In this document: positions 52,950 through 62,515 of the stretch, in pieces | Position numbering within the stretch: the stretch's first letter is position 1 | How the letters are laid out: every line of letters begins with the position of its first letter | DNA from: Nereida sp965655635 | Lineage (GTDB): Bacteria; Pseudomonadota; Alphaproteobacteria; Rhodobacterales; Rhodobacteraceae | Reading direction: 5' to 3' | Assembly (NCBI RefSeq): GCF_965655635.1 | Contig: NZ_CBFHHE010000006.1 | Location: 36,892 to 100,891 of the forward strand | DNA: 64,000 nt | The notes under the pieces: model-generated | What the model was told of the DNA's origin: nothing | What the model saw: only the letters and a program-made list of their open reading frames with translations | The model's database searches: none | Translations under genes and position numbers: made by a program

Positions 52950-53435
52950 CTACTGGCTTTCAAAAAACAGTATCAACATACCAAGCGCATGGTCCCGAGC
53001 AGCGCTACGGACATGTGTCCGCCCCAAAGCGCCAAACTCAATCGTTTCTGTGAGACAGGTGTCCGTCGGTTCGTCAAAAAGGGCAAAACAAACGCGCCCC
53101 TCGGGTTTGAAGTCAGAGCCACCTGGCCCCGCAATCCCAGTGATTGAGACACTTGTCCGCGCATCAGATCGCGCCACAGCGCCCCGCGCCATTTGCTCGG
53201 CCACTTCTGTACTTACGGCGCCGTGTTGGGAAAGTGTCTCATAGGCGACGCCAAGCATCATTTCTTTTGCGCTGTTAGCGTAAGTTGTGAACCCACAAAC
53301 GACCACATCCGAGCTGCCAGCAATTTCTGTGAGCGCTGCACTGACCATGCCACCGGTGCAACTTTCGGCAGTTGCGATCGTACGGCTGACGCGCCGTGCA
53401 GCCTCAAGGGTTTTGTGGGCCAATTCAGAGTGCAT
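52950..53435 (-). CDS. Nicotinamide-nucleotide amidohydrolase (CinA C-terminal domain)
   Basis: The 161-residue protein is the PncC part of CinA, which deamidates nicotinamide mononucleotide to nicotinate mononucleotide. It has the catalytic-serine motif AESCTGGMVSAALT and GIAGPGGSDFKPEGRV. The N-terminal COG1058 domain of full CinA is absent. The ATG at 53435 overlaps the end of pgpA by 11 bases. It is the third gene of the ispDF-pgpA operon. Confidence 0.92.
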   Translation of the reverse strand: MHSELAHKTLEAARRVSRTIATAESCTGGMVSAALTEIAGSSDVVVCGFTTYANSAKEMMLGVAYETLSQHGAVSTEVAEQMARGAVARSDARTSVSITGIAGPGGSDFKPEGRVCFALFDEPTDTCLTETIEFGALGRTHVRSAARDHALGMLILFFESQ

Positions 53436-53916
53436 GGGCGAGCCCCGCCAAAACAATTACGCCAATTGCTGCAAAAATACCGGCGATGACATCATCAAGC
53501 ATCACGCCCCAATGGTCATGTCGGCGGTCGGCCATGCCGACCAACCAAGGTTTCCAAATGTCAAAAAGGCGAAAAAGCGCAAAAGCAGCGATCCATCCGG
53601 GCCAAAGTGCCAGCAGATCAACACCCGCAGCCTGTGAGCCGATTATAACGGGCAAAAGTGCGATCCATTGACCAATGACCTCGTCGATCACAATAATCGA
53701 CGGGTCGTGATCGTCACTTCCCGCGGTCATGATTTTTGTGGCCCAAACGCCCTTCGCAAAACCCACAATCAAAGCGACGCCAAAAAGAATGGGCCCGCCG
53801 AGTGTGGCGAGCGCCCACCCAAGCGGAAGGGCAGCAAGCGATCCCCACGTGCCTGGGGCAGGGCGCATGTGGCCGGCATACCCCACGGTACCAATTAAAT
53901 GAGCGAGTTGTTTCAT
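53425..53916 (-). CDS. pgpA: Phosphatidylglycerophosphatase A
   Basis: PgpA removes phosphate from phosphatidylglycerophosphate to make phosphatidylglycerol in the inner membrane. The 163-residue protein has hydrophobic helices and the metal-binding motif IVIDEVIGQWIAL, then FRLFDIWKPW and the loop with HDHWGVMLDDVIAG. Its ATG overlaps the ispDF stop by 4 bases, so they are coupled. Confidence 0.93.
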   Translation of the reverse strand: MKQLAHLIGTVGYAGHMRPAPGTWGSLAALPLGWALATLGGPILFGVALIVGFAKGVWATKIMTAGSDDHDPSIIVIDEVIGQWIALLPVIIGSQAAGVDLLALWPGWIAAFALFRLFDIWKPWLVGMADRRHDHWGVMLDDVIAGIFAAIGVIVLAGLAHAL

Positions 53917-55082
53917 AGTTTGATCAACGTGGCGGTTGCCAGTGAAGCGATGCCTTCGCCACGCCCTGTAAATCCGAGTTTTTCGGACGTGGTCGCCTTT
54001 ACACTGACCCGCGCAAGGTCGAGCCCCATGATCTCGGCCATTTTTTCGCGCATTTGCATCGCAACCGGCCCGATCTTTGGAAATTCACAGACCAATGTGC
54101 AGTCAACGTTTGAGATGGTATACCCGCGCTCCGTCGCGCGGCTAACGGCGTGGCGCAAAAAGATGTCTGAGGCGGCACCTTTCCATTGCGCTTCACTTGG
54201 CGGGAAATGCTGTCCGATATCCCCATCCGCAAGGGCGCCGTAAATCGCGTCCGTTACCGCATGCATGCCGACGTCCGCATCAGAATGACCTTGCAGGGCG
54301 CGATCAAAAGGCACTTTCACACCGCATAGAATTACATGATCACCGTCACCAAAACGGTGCACGTCATAGCCATTGCCAACGCGAATATCCATGGCAGCCT
54401 GTCCTTTCAAAATACGTGCGGCGCGGGCAAAATCTTCGGGCGTCGTCACTTTGATATTGTCTTCTGAGCCGGGCACAATCTGAACCGGTATATTTGCCGC
54501 GCGGGCAATCTCCACATCGTCAGCCGCATCGCCTCTATGGGCAAGATGGGCCTCTAAAAGGGGGGCAAGGTGAAACCCTTGGGGTGTTTGCGCGCGCATC
54601 AATTTGCTGCGATCTTGTGTGCCTGACACGTGTTCGCGGTCATGTGTCCAAAGCGCGTCGGACACCTGAAGACCCGGTGCAGCACCGGTGCCGGTATTAA
54701 GCGCCGCAATCACGTTATCCATCACAGTATCTGAGACACACGGGCGCGCCACATCGTGGATTAGAACCTGATCAAAGCCTTGCTTTTGCGCTTCTTTTAG
54801 TCCGCATAGAACTGATGTATTCCGCGTTTTACCGCCAACAACACGCGTGACCCCATCGAATGAGAAACCCCCGATGTCACGCTCCATATCATCTTGATGA
54901 AGCACCAGAATGATAGTGGACACGTGTCTGCAGGCGCGAAAGCGGTCAAGCGTCCATGCTGCAATAGGACGCCCTGCAACATACTGCCATTGCTTTGGAA
55001 TGTCGCCACCAGCACGGGTCCCACGGCCAGCTGCGACGATAATGGCAGCGGTCTTTGGTTTGATGTCGTGCGCAGAGGTCAT
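53913..55082 (-). CDS. ispDF: Bifunctional IspD-IspF (MEP pathway)
   Basis: One 389-residue chain carries two non-consecutive MEP-pathway enzymes. The N-terminal IspD part (residues about 1-225) has IIVAAGRGTRAGGDIPKQW and the HDVARP motif and makes CDP-methylerythritol. The C-terminal IspF part starts DIRVGNGYDVHRFGDGD, has the zinc His and Asp residues in GHSDADVGMHAVTDAI, and makes methylerythritol cyclodiphosphate. This fusion is usual in many alphaproteobacteria. The ATG at 55082 has no strong ribosome-binding site. It heads the operon with pgpA and the CinA-domain gene. Confidence 0.97.
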   Translation of the reverse strand: MTSAHDIKPKTAAIIVAAGRGTRAGGDIPKQWQYVAGRPIAAWTLDRFRACRHVSTIILVLHQDDMERDIGGFSFDGVTRVVGGKTRNTSVLCGLKEAQKQGFDQVLIHDVARPCVSDTVMDNVIAALNTGTGAAPGLQVSDALWTHDREHVSGTQDRSKLMRAQTPQGFHLAPLLEAHLAHRGDAADDVEIARAANIPVQIVPGSEDNIKVTTPEDFARAARILKGQAAMDIRVGNGYDVHRFGDGDHVILCGVKVPFDRALQGHSDADVGMHAVTDAIYGALADGDIGQHFPPSEAQWKGAASDIFLRHAVSRATERGYTISNVDCTLVCEFPKIGPVAMQMREKMAEIMGLDLARVSVKATTSEKLGFTGRGEGIASLATATLIKL

Positions 55083-55237
55083 GAAGATACGGTGTATCAA
55101 TCTTTACGGGCGATACAACTGAAATGGCGTGCATTAAAATTGCGGGATTGATTAAAATATAGGCAGAAGACATTTTTTGTCTAATTTATGTGCAGTTTAG
55201 CGTTGTGTGCGCTCTGTAGATCGCTAGGCATACAAGA

Positions 55238-56239
55238 ATGAACTCTTCTGCCGACCGATCAACAACACTCAGTCTTCCGAACCCGCCGGTTATGCTTGCT
55301 CCGCTCGCAGGCATTACGGATTTGCCGTTCCGCAAGCTGGTGAGCAAATTCGGGGCCGGTCGCGTGGTCAGTGAAATGGTTGCGTCACAAGAGTTGCTGA
55401 GCAGTCGCCCTGGAACGCGCGAAAAAGCAGAGCTTGGTGCCGAGGTTGAAAATACCGCAGTTCAGCTCGCGGGCCGTGATCCTGAATGGATGGCTGAGGC
55501 CGCGCGTCAGGTTGCCGATATGGGCGCAAGGATTATCGATATCAACATGGGATGTCCCGCAAAAAAGGTCACCAGCGGGTATTCAGGCAGTGCCTTGATG
55601 CGTGATTTAGACCATGCGCTTAAACTAATTGATGCAGTGGTTGAGGCCGTGAAGTTACCGGTGACCCTAAAAACGCGCCTTGGTTGGGATGATAATTTGC
55701 TTAACGCGCCCGAGTTGGCGGTGCGTTCTGAGCAAGCGGGCGTGCAACAGATCGTCATTCATGGTCGCACCCGCTGTCAGTTTTACAAAGGTGCCGCGGA
55801 TTGGGTGGCGATCGGGCTGGTTAAAGATGCGGTGACTATTCCCGTCATTGCGAACGGTGATATTACGGATGCACAAACAGCACGCAGCGCACTTGATCAA
55901 TCAGGGGCCGACGGGGTGATGATAGGCCGTGGTGCGCAGGGCCGTCCGTGGGTTCTGACCGAAGTTGCCCATGCGGTTTACGGCGATCAATCTGCCATTT
56001 GTGCGCCGGATGTTCCGCGCGGGGCTGATCTATGTGATCTGGTTTCAGGCCATTTTGAAGACATGCTGGCGTTCTACGGAAGCTCTCTTGGGGGGCGCGT
56101 GGCACGTAAGCATTTAGGCTGGTACATGGATTTTGCACAAACGCCAGCAGCACTTCGGCGCGAAGTTCTGACTGCGGATCCAAGTGTCGTATTGAGCCTT
56201 TTGCCGCTCGCCTTGCAACACTATCAGGAGGCTGCGTAA
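55238..56239 (+). CDS. dusB: tRNA-dihydrouridine synthase B
   Basis: DusB reduces uridines in the tRNA D-loop with FMN and NADPH. The 333-residue protein has LAPLAGITDLPFR, the catalytic-Cys motif NMGCPAKKV, IHGRTRCQFYKG, IANGDI and MIGRGAQGRPW. It begins the run of genes leading to ntrB, with only 2 bases between. dusB-ntrBC is a conserved order in alphaproteobacteria, so this tRNA gene shares the nitrogen-regulation transcript. Confidence 0.95.
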   Translation: MNSSADRSTTLSLPNPPVMLAPLAGITDLPFRKLVSKFGAGRVVSEMVASQELLSSRPGTREKAELGAEVENTAVQLAGRDPEWMAEAARQVADMGARIIDINMGCPAKKVTSGYSGSALMRDLDHALKLIDAVVEAVKLPVTLKTRLGWDDNLLNAPELAVRSEQAGVQQIVIHGRTRCQFYKGAADWVAIGLVKDAVTIPVIANGDITDAQTARSALDQSGADGVMIGRGAQGRPWVLTEVAHAVYGDQSAICAPDVPRGADLCDLVSGHFEDMLAFYGSSLGGRVARKHLGWYMDFAQTPAALRREVLTADPSVVLSLLPLALQHYQEAA

Positions 56240-56241
56240 CA

Positions 56242-57315
56242 ATGGACCGCTCACTTTGGATTTCACTGCCGTCGCCTGTCGTTCTTATCGGGGCTGATGA
56301 TTGCGTTATTGATATGAATCCGGCAGGCGAAAGCTTTCTGAATGTATCGTGCAAGTCGCTGATCGGGAAGTCGCTTTGGGATACGGTTCTACGCGCGGCA
56401 TCGATGGAAGGCGCGATGCAAAAAGCGCGCAGTAGCCATTCAACCCTTTATATCAACGACGTCATTGTGGGGGACGCTGGAAAAGGTGGCACGGCGTACA
56501 ATATTCAGGTGGCGCCGCTTCAAGGTACGGAAGGCGGCATGATTATACTAATGTCGCCGCGTGAATTGACCACGCGCATCGATACATCGCGGACGTCCCA
56601 TTCTGCGGCGCGATCTGCGATTGGCATGTCCGAAATGCTTGCCCATGAGATTAAGAACCCGCTCGCTGGCATAACGGGTGCTGCGCAACTTTTATCTATG
56701 AACCTGTCAAGCGGGGACAGGGAAATGACGGACCTCATTGTTGAGGAAACCCGCCGGATTGTGAAGTTGCTTGATCAAGTTGAGATGTTTGGGAACCTCC
56801 AACCACCAGAGCAGAAAGTGGTTAATATTCACGACGTTCTGAACCGTGCTCGGCGGTCGGCGCTGGTCGGTTTTGGTGCGCATATGACCATCGCAGAGCA
56901 CTATGACCCATCGCTGCCATCGACACTTGGTGACGCGGATCAATTGCTGCAGGTCGTTCAAAATTTGTTGAAGAATGCCTCGGAGGCGGCGGACCGCCGT
57001 GGGGGGCATATCGAAGTTCGGACTTATTATGAGCATTCGCTGAGAGTGCGGCGCGCCGACGGTGAACATGCCCCGTTGCCGCTTCAGATTGAGATTATCG
57101 ACGACGGGCCTGGCCTTCCGCCCGAGTTGGAAAATGACATTTTTGAACCCTTTGTATCGGGTAAAGAAAATGGGACGGGACTTGGGCTGGCGCTGGTTGC
57201 GAAGATCGTGGCTGACCACCATGGCTGGCTGCGGGTTGAGAGTGAACCCGGCAAGACGATGTTCCGGATTAGTCTGCCGCGTGCGCCAAAACATATGAAA
57301 GAACATACGGAATGA
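56242..57315 (+). CDS. ntrB: Nitrogen regulation sensor kinase NtrB
   Basis: NtrB phosphorylates or dephosphorylates NtrC according to nitrogen status, via PII. The 357-residue cytosolic protein has an N-terminal PAS domain (VVLIGADDCVIDMNPAGESFL), the HisKA motif with His135 in LAHEIKNPLAGI, an N-box (LLKNASEAADRR) and ATP lid DDGPGLPPE with GTGLGLALV. It lies 2 bases after dusB and 36 before ntrC. Confidence 0.95.
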   Translation: MDRSLWISLPSPVVLIGADDCVIDMNPAGESFLNVSCKSLIGKSLWDTVLRAASMEGAMQKARSSHSTLYINDVIVGDAGKGGTAYNIQVAPLQGTEGGMIILMSPRELTTRIDTSRTSHSAARSAIGMSEMLAHEIKNPLAGITGAAQLLSMNLSSGDREMTDLIVEETRRIVKLLDQVEMFGNLQPPEQKVVNIHDVLNRARRSALVGFGAHMTIAEHYDPSLPSTLGDADQLLQVVQNLLKNASEAADRRGGHIEVRTYYEHSLRVRRADGEHAPLPLQIEIIDDGPGLPPELENDIFEPFVSGKENGTGLGLALVAKIVADHHGWLRVESEPGKTMFRISLPRAPKHMKEHTE

Positions 57316-57351
57316 ATGACCGCCAACTTATTGTTTTGAGGACCTATTAAT

Positions 57352-58716
57352 ATGGATGGCACTGTTCTTGTTGCTGATGACGATCGCACAATTCGAACTG
57401 TTTTGACCCAAGCACTGACCCGCGCAGGATGTAAAGTGCACGCGACCGCAAGCATGGTGACGTTGCTTCGATGGGTCGAAGAAGGGAAGGGGGATTTGGT
57501 CGTTTCGGACGTGGTTATGCCCGACGGTAACGGCCTTGATGCGCTACCGCATATTACCAAAGTGCGGCCTAATTTGCCGGTGATCATTATCTCGGCGCAA
57601 AATACAATTATGACTGCAATTCAGGCCACTGAGAAAGACGCCTACGATTATCTCCCCAAGCCGTTTGATTTGCCCGATCTGATGAAGCGCTGTGCCAAGG
57701 CGCTTGAGACAAAGCGGAAAAGCCCTGCGGTTTCACCGCCGCCTGTGAAGGACGAGGATGAGTTGCCTCTGGTGGGGCGGACTGTCGCAATGCAAGCGCT
57801 TTATAGGTTAATTGCGCGGGTGATGAACACGGATCTATCAGTGCTTATTCTGGGCGAAAGTGGGACGGGAAAATCGCTTGTAGCACGGGCAATTCATGAC
57901 TTTTCTGACCGCCGAAGCCTTCCTTTTGTTGTTGTTGGCGAGCGCGATTTAGAAGGTGTTGATGGTCCGGCGAATGTGTTGTCGCGGGTACGTGGTGGAT
58001 CGCTTGTTTTTGACGAAATTGCTGATCTCAGTCTTGAAGCGCAAGCGCGGGTGGTGCGGATGTTGGATAGCATGCCGGAACCTGCGCCGCGGGTTATGGC
58101 CGCTAATCAGTCAGGGCTGTCTGAGCGTACAGAGCAGGGTTTGTTCCGCGAAGATTTATTCTACCGGCTGTCTGGCGTCACACTTTCTGTACCGCCTTTG
58201 CGTGAACGCGTGGAAGATATTGAACTTCTTGCCGGTCATTTTTTGAGCCGTTCTGATCGAAGCGGGGGGCCTGCAAAGTTTTTCTCTGATGAAGCGATGG
58301 ACCTGCTTCGCAACTATAGCTGGCCCGGAAACGTGCGCCAATTTGAACACGCGATCAAGCGTTTGGTCGTCACTGTCGCAGAAGCGCAAATCACCGAAGC
58401 ACAAGTGGAAATCATGCTTCGCAACCAGCCAGCCGCTAGCACAACACTGCGCGCGCGTGAGGGGGAAAAACTGTCAGCATCGGTCTTTAAACATTTAAGA
58501 CGATACTTTGATCTGCACGGCGGAGAGCTGCCGCCCGATGGGCTTTATGGTCGAATTCTACGCGAAATTGAAATGCCGATGATTGAGATTGCGCTCGATG
58601 CGACTGGTGGTAACCAAGCTAAATGTGCCGAACTTCTTGGCATCAATCGCAATACCTTGCGAAAAAAGATTACTGGTCTCGATATTGAGGTGACACGCCG
58701 CCGCAAATTGATGTAA
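57352..58716 (+). CDS. ntrC: Nitrogen regulation response regulator NtrC, GAFTGA-lacking
   Basis: NtrC activates nitrogen-assimilation genes when phosphorylated. The 454-residue protein has a receiver domain with Asp53 (VVSDVVMPDGNG), a AAA+ domain with Walker A GESGTGKS (168-175) and Walker B LVFDEIADL, and a C-terminal Fis-type HTH (NQAKCAELLGINRNTLRKK). Between residues 195 and 217 the sigma-54-contact loop GAFTGA is missing. Rhodobacter capsulatus NtrC lacks the same loop and works with sigma-70 polymerase, so the same is inferred here. A GAGGACC site precedes the start. Confidence 0.94.
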   Translation: MDGTVLVADDDRTIRTVLTQALTRAGCKVHATASMVTLLRWVEEGKGDLVVSDVVMPDGNGLDALPHITKVRPNLPVIIISAQNTIMTAIQATEKDAYDYLPKPFDLPDLMKRCAKALETKRKSPAVSPPPVKDEDELPLVGRTVAMQALYRLIARVMNTDLSVLILGESGTGKSLVARAIHDFSDRRSLPFVVVGERDLEGVDGPANVLSRVRGGSLVFDEIADLSLEAQARVVRMLDSMPEPAPRVMAANQSGLSERTEQGLFREDLFYRLSGVTLSVPPLRERVEDIELLAGHFLSRSDRSGGPAKFFSDEAMDLLRNYSWPGNVRQFEHAIKRLVVTVAEAQITEAQVEIMLRNQPAASTTLRAREGEKLSASVFKHLRRYFDLHGGELPPDGLYGRILREIEMPMIEIALDATGGNQAKCAELLGINRNTLRKKITGLDIEVTRRRKLM

Positions 58717-58788
58717 ATACATCACATAAGCGTGGCCAAATGGTCGCATAGCGCCTGCTAAGGGTGCGCAAGGCTAGGATGAGGCGAG

Positions 58789-61011
58789 ATGAGGCTACGT
58801 GCGGACCGCAGGTTTTGGGATCGGCTGAGCCGATTTTACCGGCGCCGTAGTACCCGCAGCGCGTTTTCTGTTTTTGTCGTAGCACTCGGTCCCATACTCG
58901 CAATTGCAACGTTTACCGTTCTTGGTCCGCTGCAAGATCAAGCAGTTGGGAACAGTCTTCGGCTCGTGCTGTTGGCGGACCTCGTCTACGCGCTTGTTGT
59001 GGCGACCATGGTTGCCAGTCGTGTTGCGCAAATGATTGCAGCACGACGTGCGAAATCTGCAGGATCACGGCTGCATTTAAGGTTAACGGGTGTTTTCGCC
59101 CTTGTTGCCCTCCTTCCAACCATTCTAGTTGCGATTTTTGCGGGTCTTACAGTGAACGTGGGGCTTGAGGGCTGGTTCTCGGACCGGGTGCGCGGTGTGG
59201 TTGGCGCCTCTTTAACGGCAGCGCAAGCCTATGAAACCGAACAGCGCGAAGACCTAATTCGGGACGCACAGATACTCGCGCGCTTTTTGAATGTGTCACA
59301 GCGGGACGGGGTATTGAGTGATGCAGAACTGCGGCTTGTGTTGGGTCAAGTGCAGCCAACAATCCAAAACCCGCTGGCCGAGGCGTTTATTATCGATGGC
59401 AACGCTGAAATCCGCGCGCGCGGTGCGGGCAGTTATTTGTTCAATTATGAAGAACCTGCTGAACGGTATTTCAGTGAAGCACGTGATAACGGCGTTGCAG
59501 TGATTGAGGATTGGGGGCGTGACGAGTTTCGTGCGCTTGTCCCTCTTGCAAATTCACTGGATCGGTTTGTTTATATCAGCCGCGAAGTTGACGGCGCTAT
59601 TTTGCAGTTGCTGGATGACACCCAGCAAAGTGCCAAATTGTACCAACAATTAGAACAAGACCGTGGGCGTCTTTTGTTTGAATTTGGCCTTCTCTATCTT
59701 GGGTTTGCTGTCATCTTGATCCTTGCAGCGATCTGGTTGGGCCTTTGGTTTGCAGAGCGCCTAGCACGACCCGTTGGTAGGCTGGCCGGTGCGGCGCGTC
59801 GAGTAGGGATGGGGGATCTTGATGTTGTTGTGCGCGAAGAACGCGGTGACGATGAGATTTCTATGCTGAGCCGGTATTTCAACCAGATGACGCGGCAGCT
59901 AAAGCAACAACGAGACACGCTCCTCGACAGTACCCGCCAGATTGAGCGCCGCCGTCGTTTGTTTGATAGTGTACTATCGTCTGTTACGTCTGGTGTGGTT
60001 GGGCTTGATGCTGCTGGCCACGTTTCATTTGTGAATAGATCGGCAGAACGATTGCTTAGGCTTGATCCTGATCTGGAGGCACGGGTCATTTCAGAAGCTG
60101 TGCCTGAGTTTGAGCAACTTTTTGAAGATGTAAGATTGAACAATAACAAAGTAGTACAGGCAGAAGTTAAGGTTACACGTAATGGTGTGATGGAAAACCT
60201 TCTTGTGCGAATTGCCCCACGCATCGGAAGCGATGGCACCGAAGGATATGTAATATCGTTCGACGATGTGACCGATTTGGTCAGCGCACAACGGATGGCT
60301 GCTTGGGGGGACGTCGCGCGCAGGATTGCGCATGAAATCAAGAACCCGCTGACCCCGATTCAGCTAAGTGCTGAACGGATTAAGCGTAAGTTTGGCCGCG
60401 AAGTTGAAGACGCAGAAGCGTTGGAGCAAATGACCGGTGTTATTGTGAGGCAGACTGGCGACTTGAGGCGGATCGTTGATGAGTTCTCGAAATTTGCCCG
60501 TATGCCAGAACCACAGCGCCGCGAGGAGGATTTGTCACAAATTCTACGCGATGCGGTGACGCTTCAATCTGCGGGTGGTTTGAAGATCACTGCGGATATT
60601 GCGCAAGGTCCGATTTGGGCTGATATCGATGCGACAATGGTAGGTCAGGCGCTCACAAATCTTATTAAGAACGCCTCAGAGGCTATTGAAAGCTATGAGG
60701 GAAAATATGGCGTGCGGCCGCGAAATCCAGAAGTATCGGTCAGCCTAACAACCGTTGACCATGCGGTGCAAATTATGATTTCGGATAATGGTATTGGGTT
60801 GCCAGTAGATCGCAGCAAGCTGTTTGAGCCCTATGTGACGACCCGAGACAAAGGTACTGGCTTGGGGCTACCGATCGTCAAAAAGATCATCGAAGAACAC
60901 GGCGGCTCTCTATCATTAGAAGACGCAGAGCCGATGGGCGGCAATACCCACAGCGGGGCCTCTGCAATTGTGACCCTGCCTGTATTACCAATGAAAAACC
61001 AGATAAAATGA
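58789..61011 (+). CDS. ntrY: Sensor kinase NtrY
   Basis: NtrY is the membrane partner of NtrX and in relatives responds to redox or nitrogen conditions. The 740-residue protein has about three or four N-terminal transmembrane helices with a periplasmic region, a HAMP domain (ARPVGRLAGAARRVGMGDLDV, near residues 325-345), a PAS domain, the HisKA motif RRIAHEIKNPLTPI near residue 515, and an ATPase domain with GTGLGLPIVKKI. AGGCGAG precedes the start. ntrX follows after 31 bases. Confidence 0.94.
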   Translation: MRLRADRRFWDRLSRFYRRRSTRSAFSVFVVALGPILAIATFTVLGPLQDQAVGNSLRLVLLADLVYALVVATMVASRVAQMIAARRAKSAGSRLHLRLTGVFALVALLPTILVAIFAGLTVNVGLEGWFSDRVRGVVGASLTAAQAYETEQREDLIRDAQILARFLNVSQRDGVLSDAELRLVLGQVQPTIQNPLAEAFIIDGNAEIRARGAGSYLFNYEEPAERYFSEARDNGVAVIEDWGRDEFRALVPLANSLDRFVYISREVDGAILQLLDDTQQSAKLYQQLEQDRGRLLFEFGLLYLGFAVILILAAIWLGLWFAERLARPVGRLAGAARRVGMGDLDVVVREERGDDEISMLSRYFNQMTRQLKQQRDTLLDSTRQIERRRRLFDSVLSSVTSGVVGLDAAGHVSFVNRSAERLLRLDPDLEARVISEAVPEFEQLFEDVRLNNNKVVQAEVKVTRNGVMENLLVRIAPRIGSDGTEGYVISFDDVTDLVSAQRMAAWGDVARRIAHEIKNPLTPIQLSAERIKRKFGREVEDAEALEQMTGVIVRQTGDLRRIVDEFSKFARMPEPQRREEDLSQILRDAVTLQSAGGLKITADIAQGPIWADIDATMVGQALTNLIKNASEAIESYEGKYGVRPRNPEVSVSLTTVDHAVQIMISDNGIGLPVDRSKLFEPYVTTRDKGTGLGLPIVKKIIEEHGGSLSLEDAEPMGGNTHSGASAIVTLPVLPMKNQIK

Positions 61012-61042
61012 TGCACAAAAGACAGCACGGAGCTAGGTTGGC

Positions 61043-62458
61043 ATGAGCCATATTTTGATCACAGATGACGAGCGAGATATCCGCGAATTGGTTGGGGATA
61101 TTTTGAAAGACGAGGGATTTGACGTAAAGCTCGCAGGCACCTCAACCGAGTGCATTGCCTCTATCAAAGACGAAGTGCCCGCGCTGATGATCCTCGATAT
61201 TTGGCTTAAAGACAGTGACATGGACGGAATTGATATTCTGAAAACTGTCAAGCGAGAGCACCCCGAAGTGCCCGTTGTCATCATTTCCGGGCACGGAAAC
61301 ATTGAGATTGCAGTCGCGGCCATTAAGCAAGGCGCTTATGATTTCATTGAAAAACCGTTCAACATTGATCAATTGATGGTCGTGATCACGCGCGCCATGG
61401 AAACGTCGCGGCTTCGTCGCGAGAATGTGGCTTTGAAGCGGACGGGAAGTCAATCGGCGCCAATGATTGGTCATTCTGCGGCGTTCAAGACACTTCGAAG
61501 CCAGTTAGATAAAGTGACTAATTCTAACGGTCGCGTGATGCTGACTGGTCCCGCCGGCGCGGGGAAAGACGTCGCGGCACGCTATATTCACGCACAATCG
61601 CCGAGGTCAGATGCTCCTTTTGTGACAGTTAATTCGGCGGGGGTTGATCCCGAGCATATGGAAGAAATCTTGTTTGGCCGTGAAACCAGTAAAGGTCCCG
61701 AGCCCGGACTTTTGGAGCAAGCAAGCAGCGGCGTCATTTATTTTGACGAAGTCGTTGATATGCCTCTTGGCACGCAGTCTAAAATTTTGCGGGTTTTGGT
61801 TGATCAACAATTCGTACGGGTTGGCGGCGCGGAGAAAGTGAAAGTCGATCTTCGTGTGATTTCCAGTTCAAACCGCGATTTAGAGAAAGCAATTGCAGAT
61901 GGTGCGTTCCGCGAAGAGCTGTATCACCGTCTGAATGTTGTACCCGTAACGGTGCCTGGCCTTGATGAACGCCGCGAAGACATCCCTGTGCTGGCAGCAC
62001 ATTTCATCGAACAATTGCATCAGAGCCAAGGGTTGCCGCTGCGCGAGTTAACTGAAGAGGTAGAGACGCGCCTTCAAACCATGAATTGGCGTGGCAATGT
62101 CCGTCAGTTGAAAAACGTGATTGAGCGGGTTTTGATTTTGGGCGACGACACCGGTCCCATAGATGTGGCGGATTTACCAAACGATGATGCAGGCGCGGGG
62201 GGCGATGATACGGTTGTTGTGCCAAGTGCGTTGGCTGCTTTGCCGCTCCGTGAGGCTCGTGAACTCTTTGAGCGCGAGTATTTGCTGGCACAAATTAACC
62301 GCTTTGGTGGCAACATTAGCCGTACAGCCACGTTTGTGGGTATGGAAAGGTCCGCTTTGCACCGCAAACTGAAGACGCTGGGTGTGGTGACAAGCTCAAA
62401 GGGGGGCGCGCGCGTTGCTGAAGTGTTTGATGATACTGCCGACGCGCAGAACAATTGA
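61043..62458 (+). CDS. ntrX: Response regulator NtrX, GAFTGA-lacking
   Basis: The 471-residue protein has a receiver domain with Asp52 (LMILDIWL), a AAA+ domain with Walker A GPAGAGKD (169-176) and Walker B IYFDEVVDM, and a Fis-type HTH (NISRTATFVGMERSALHRKL). At the usual GAFTGA position it reads ILFGRETSKGPEPGL, so, like its neighbour NtrC, it cannot use the normal sigma-54 contact. NtrX proteins in other alphaproteobacteria are known for this loss. It is phosphorylated by NtrY. It ends with a long acidic tail. Confidence 0.93.
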   Translation: MSHILITDDERDIRELVGDILKDEGFDVKLAGTSTECIASIKDEVPALMILDIWLKDSDMDGIDILKTVKREHPEVPVVIISGHGNIEIAVAAIKQGAYDFIEKPFNIDQLMVVITRAMETSRLRRENVALKRTGSQSAPMIGHSAAFKTLRSQLDKVTNSNGRVMLTGPAGAGKDVAARYIHAQSPRSDAPFVTVNSAGVDPEHMEEILFGRETSKGPEPGLLEQASSGVIYFDEVVDMPLGTQSKILRVLVDQQFVRVGGAEKVKVDLRVISSSNRDLEKAIADGAFREELYHRLNVVPVTVPGLDERREDIPVLAAHFIEQLHQSQGLPLRELTEEVETRLQTMNWRGNVRQLKNVIERVLILGDDTGPIDVADLPNDDAGAGGDDTVVVPSALAALPLREARELFEREYLLAQINRFGGNISRTATFVGMERSALHRKLKTLGVVTSSKGGARVAEVFDDTADAQNN

Positions 62459-62515
62459 CGTAAAGCGCGCCGCGTGTCACCCACACAGAACTACGATGAT
62501 TGTTAGGGAAGCCCC

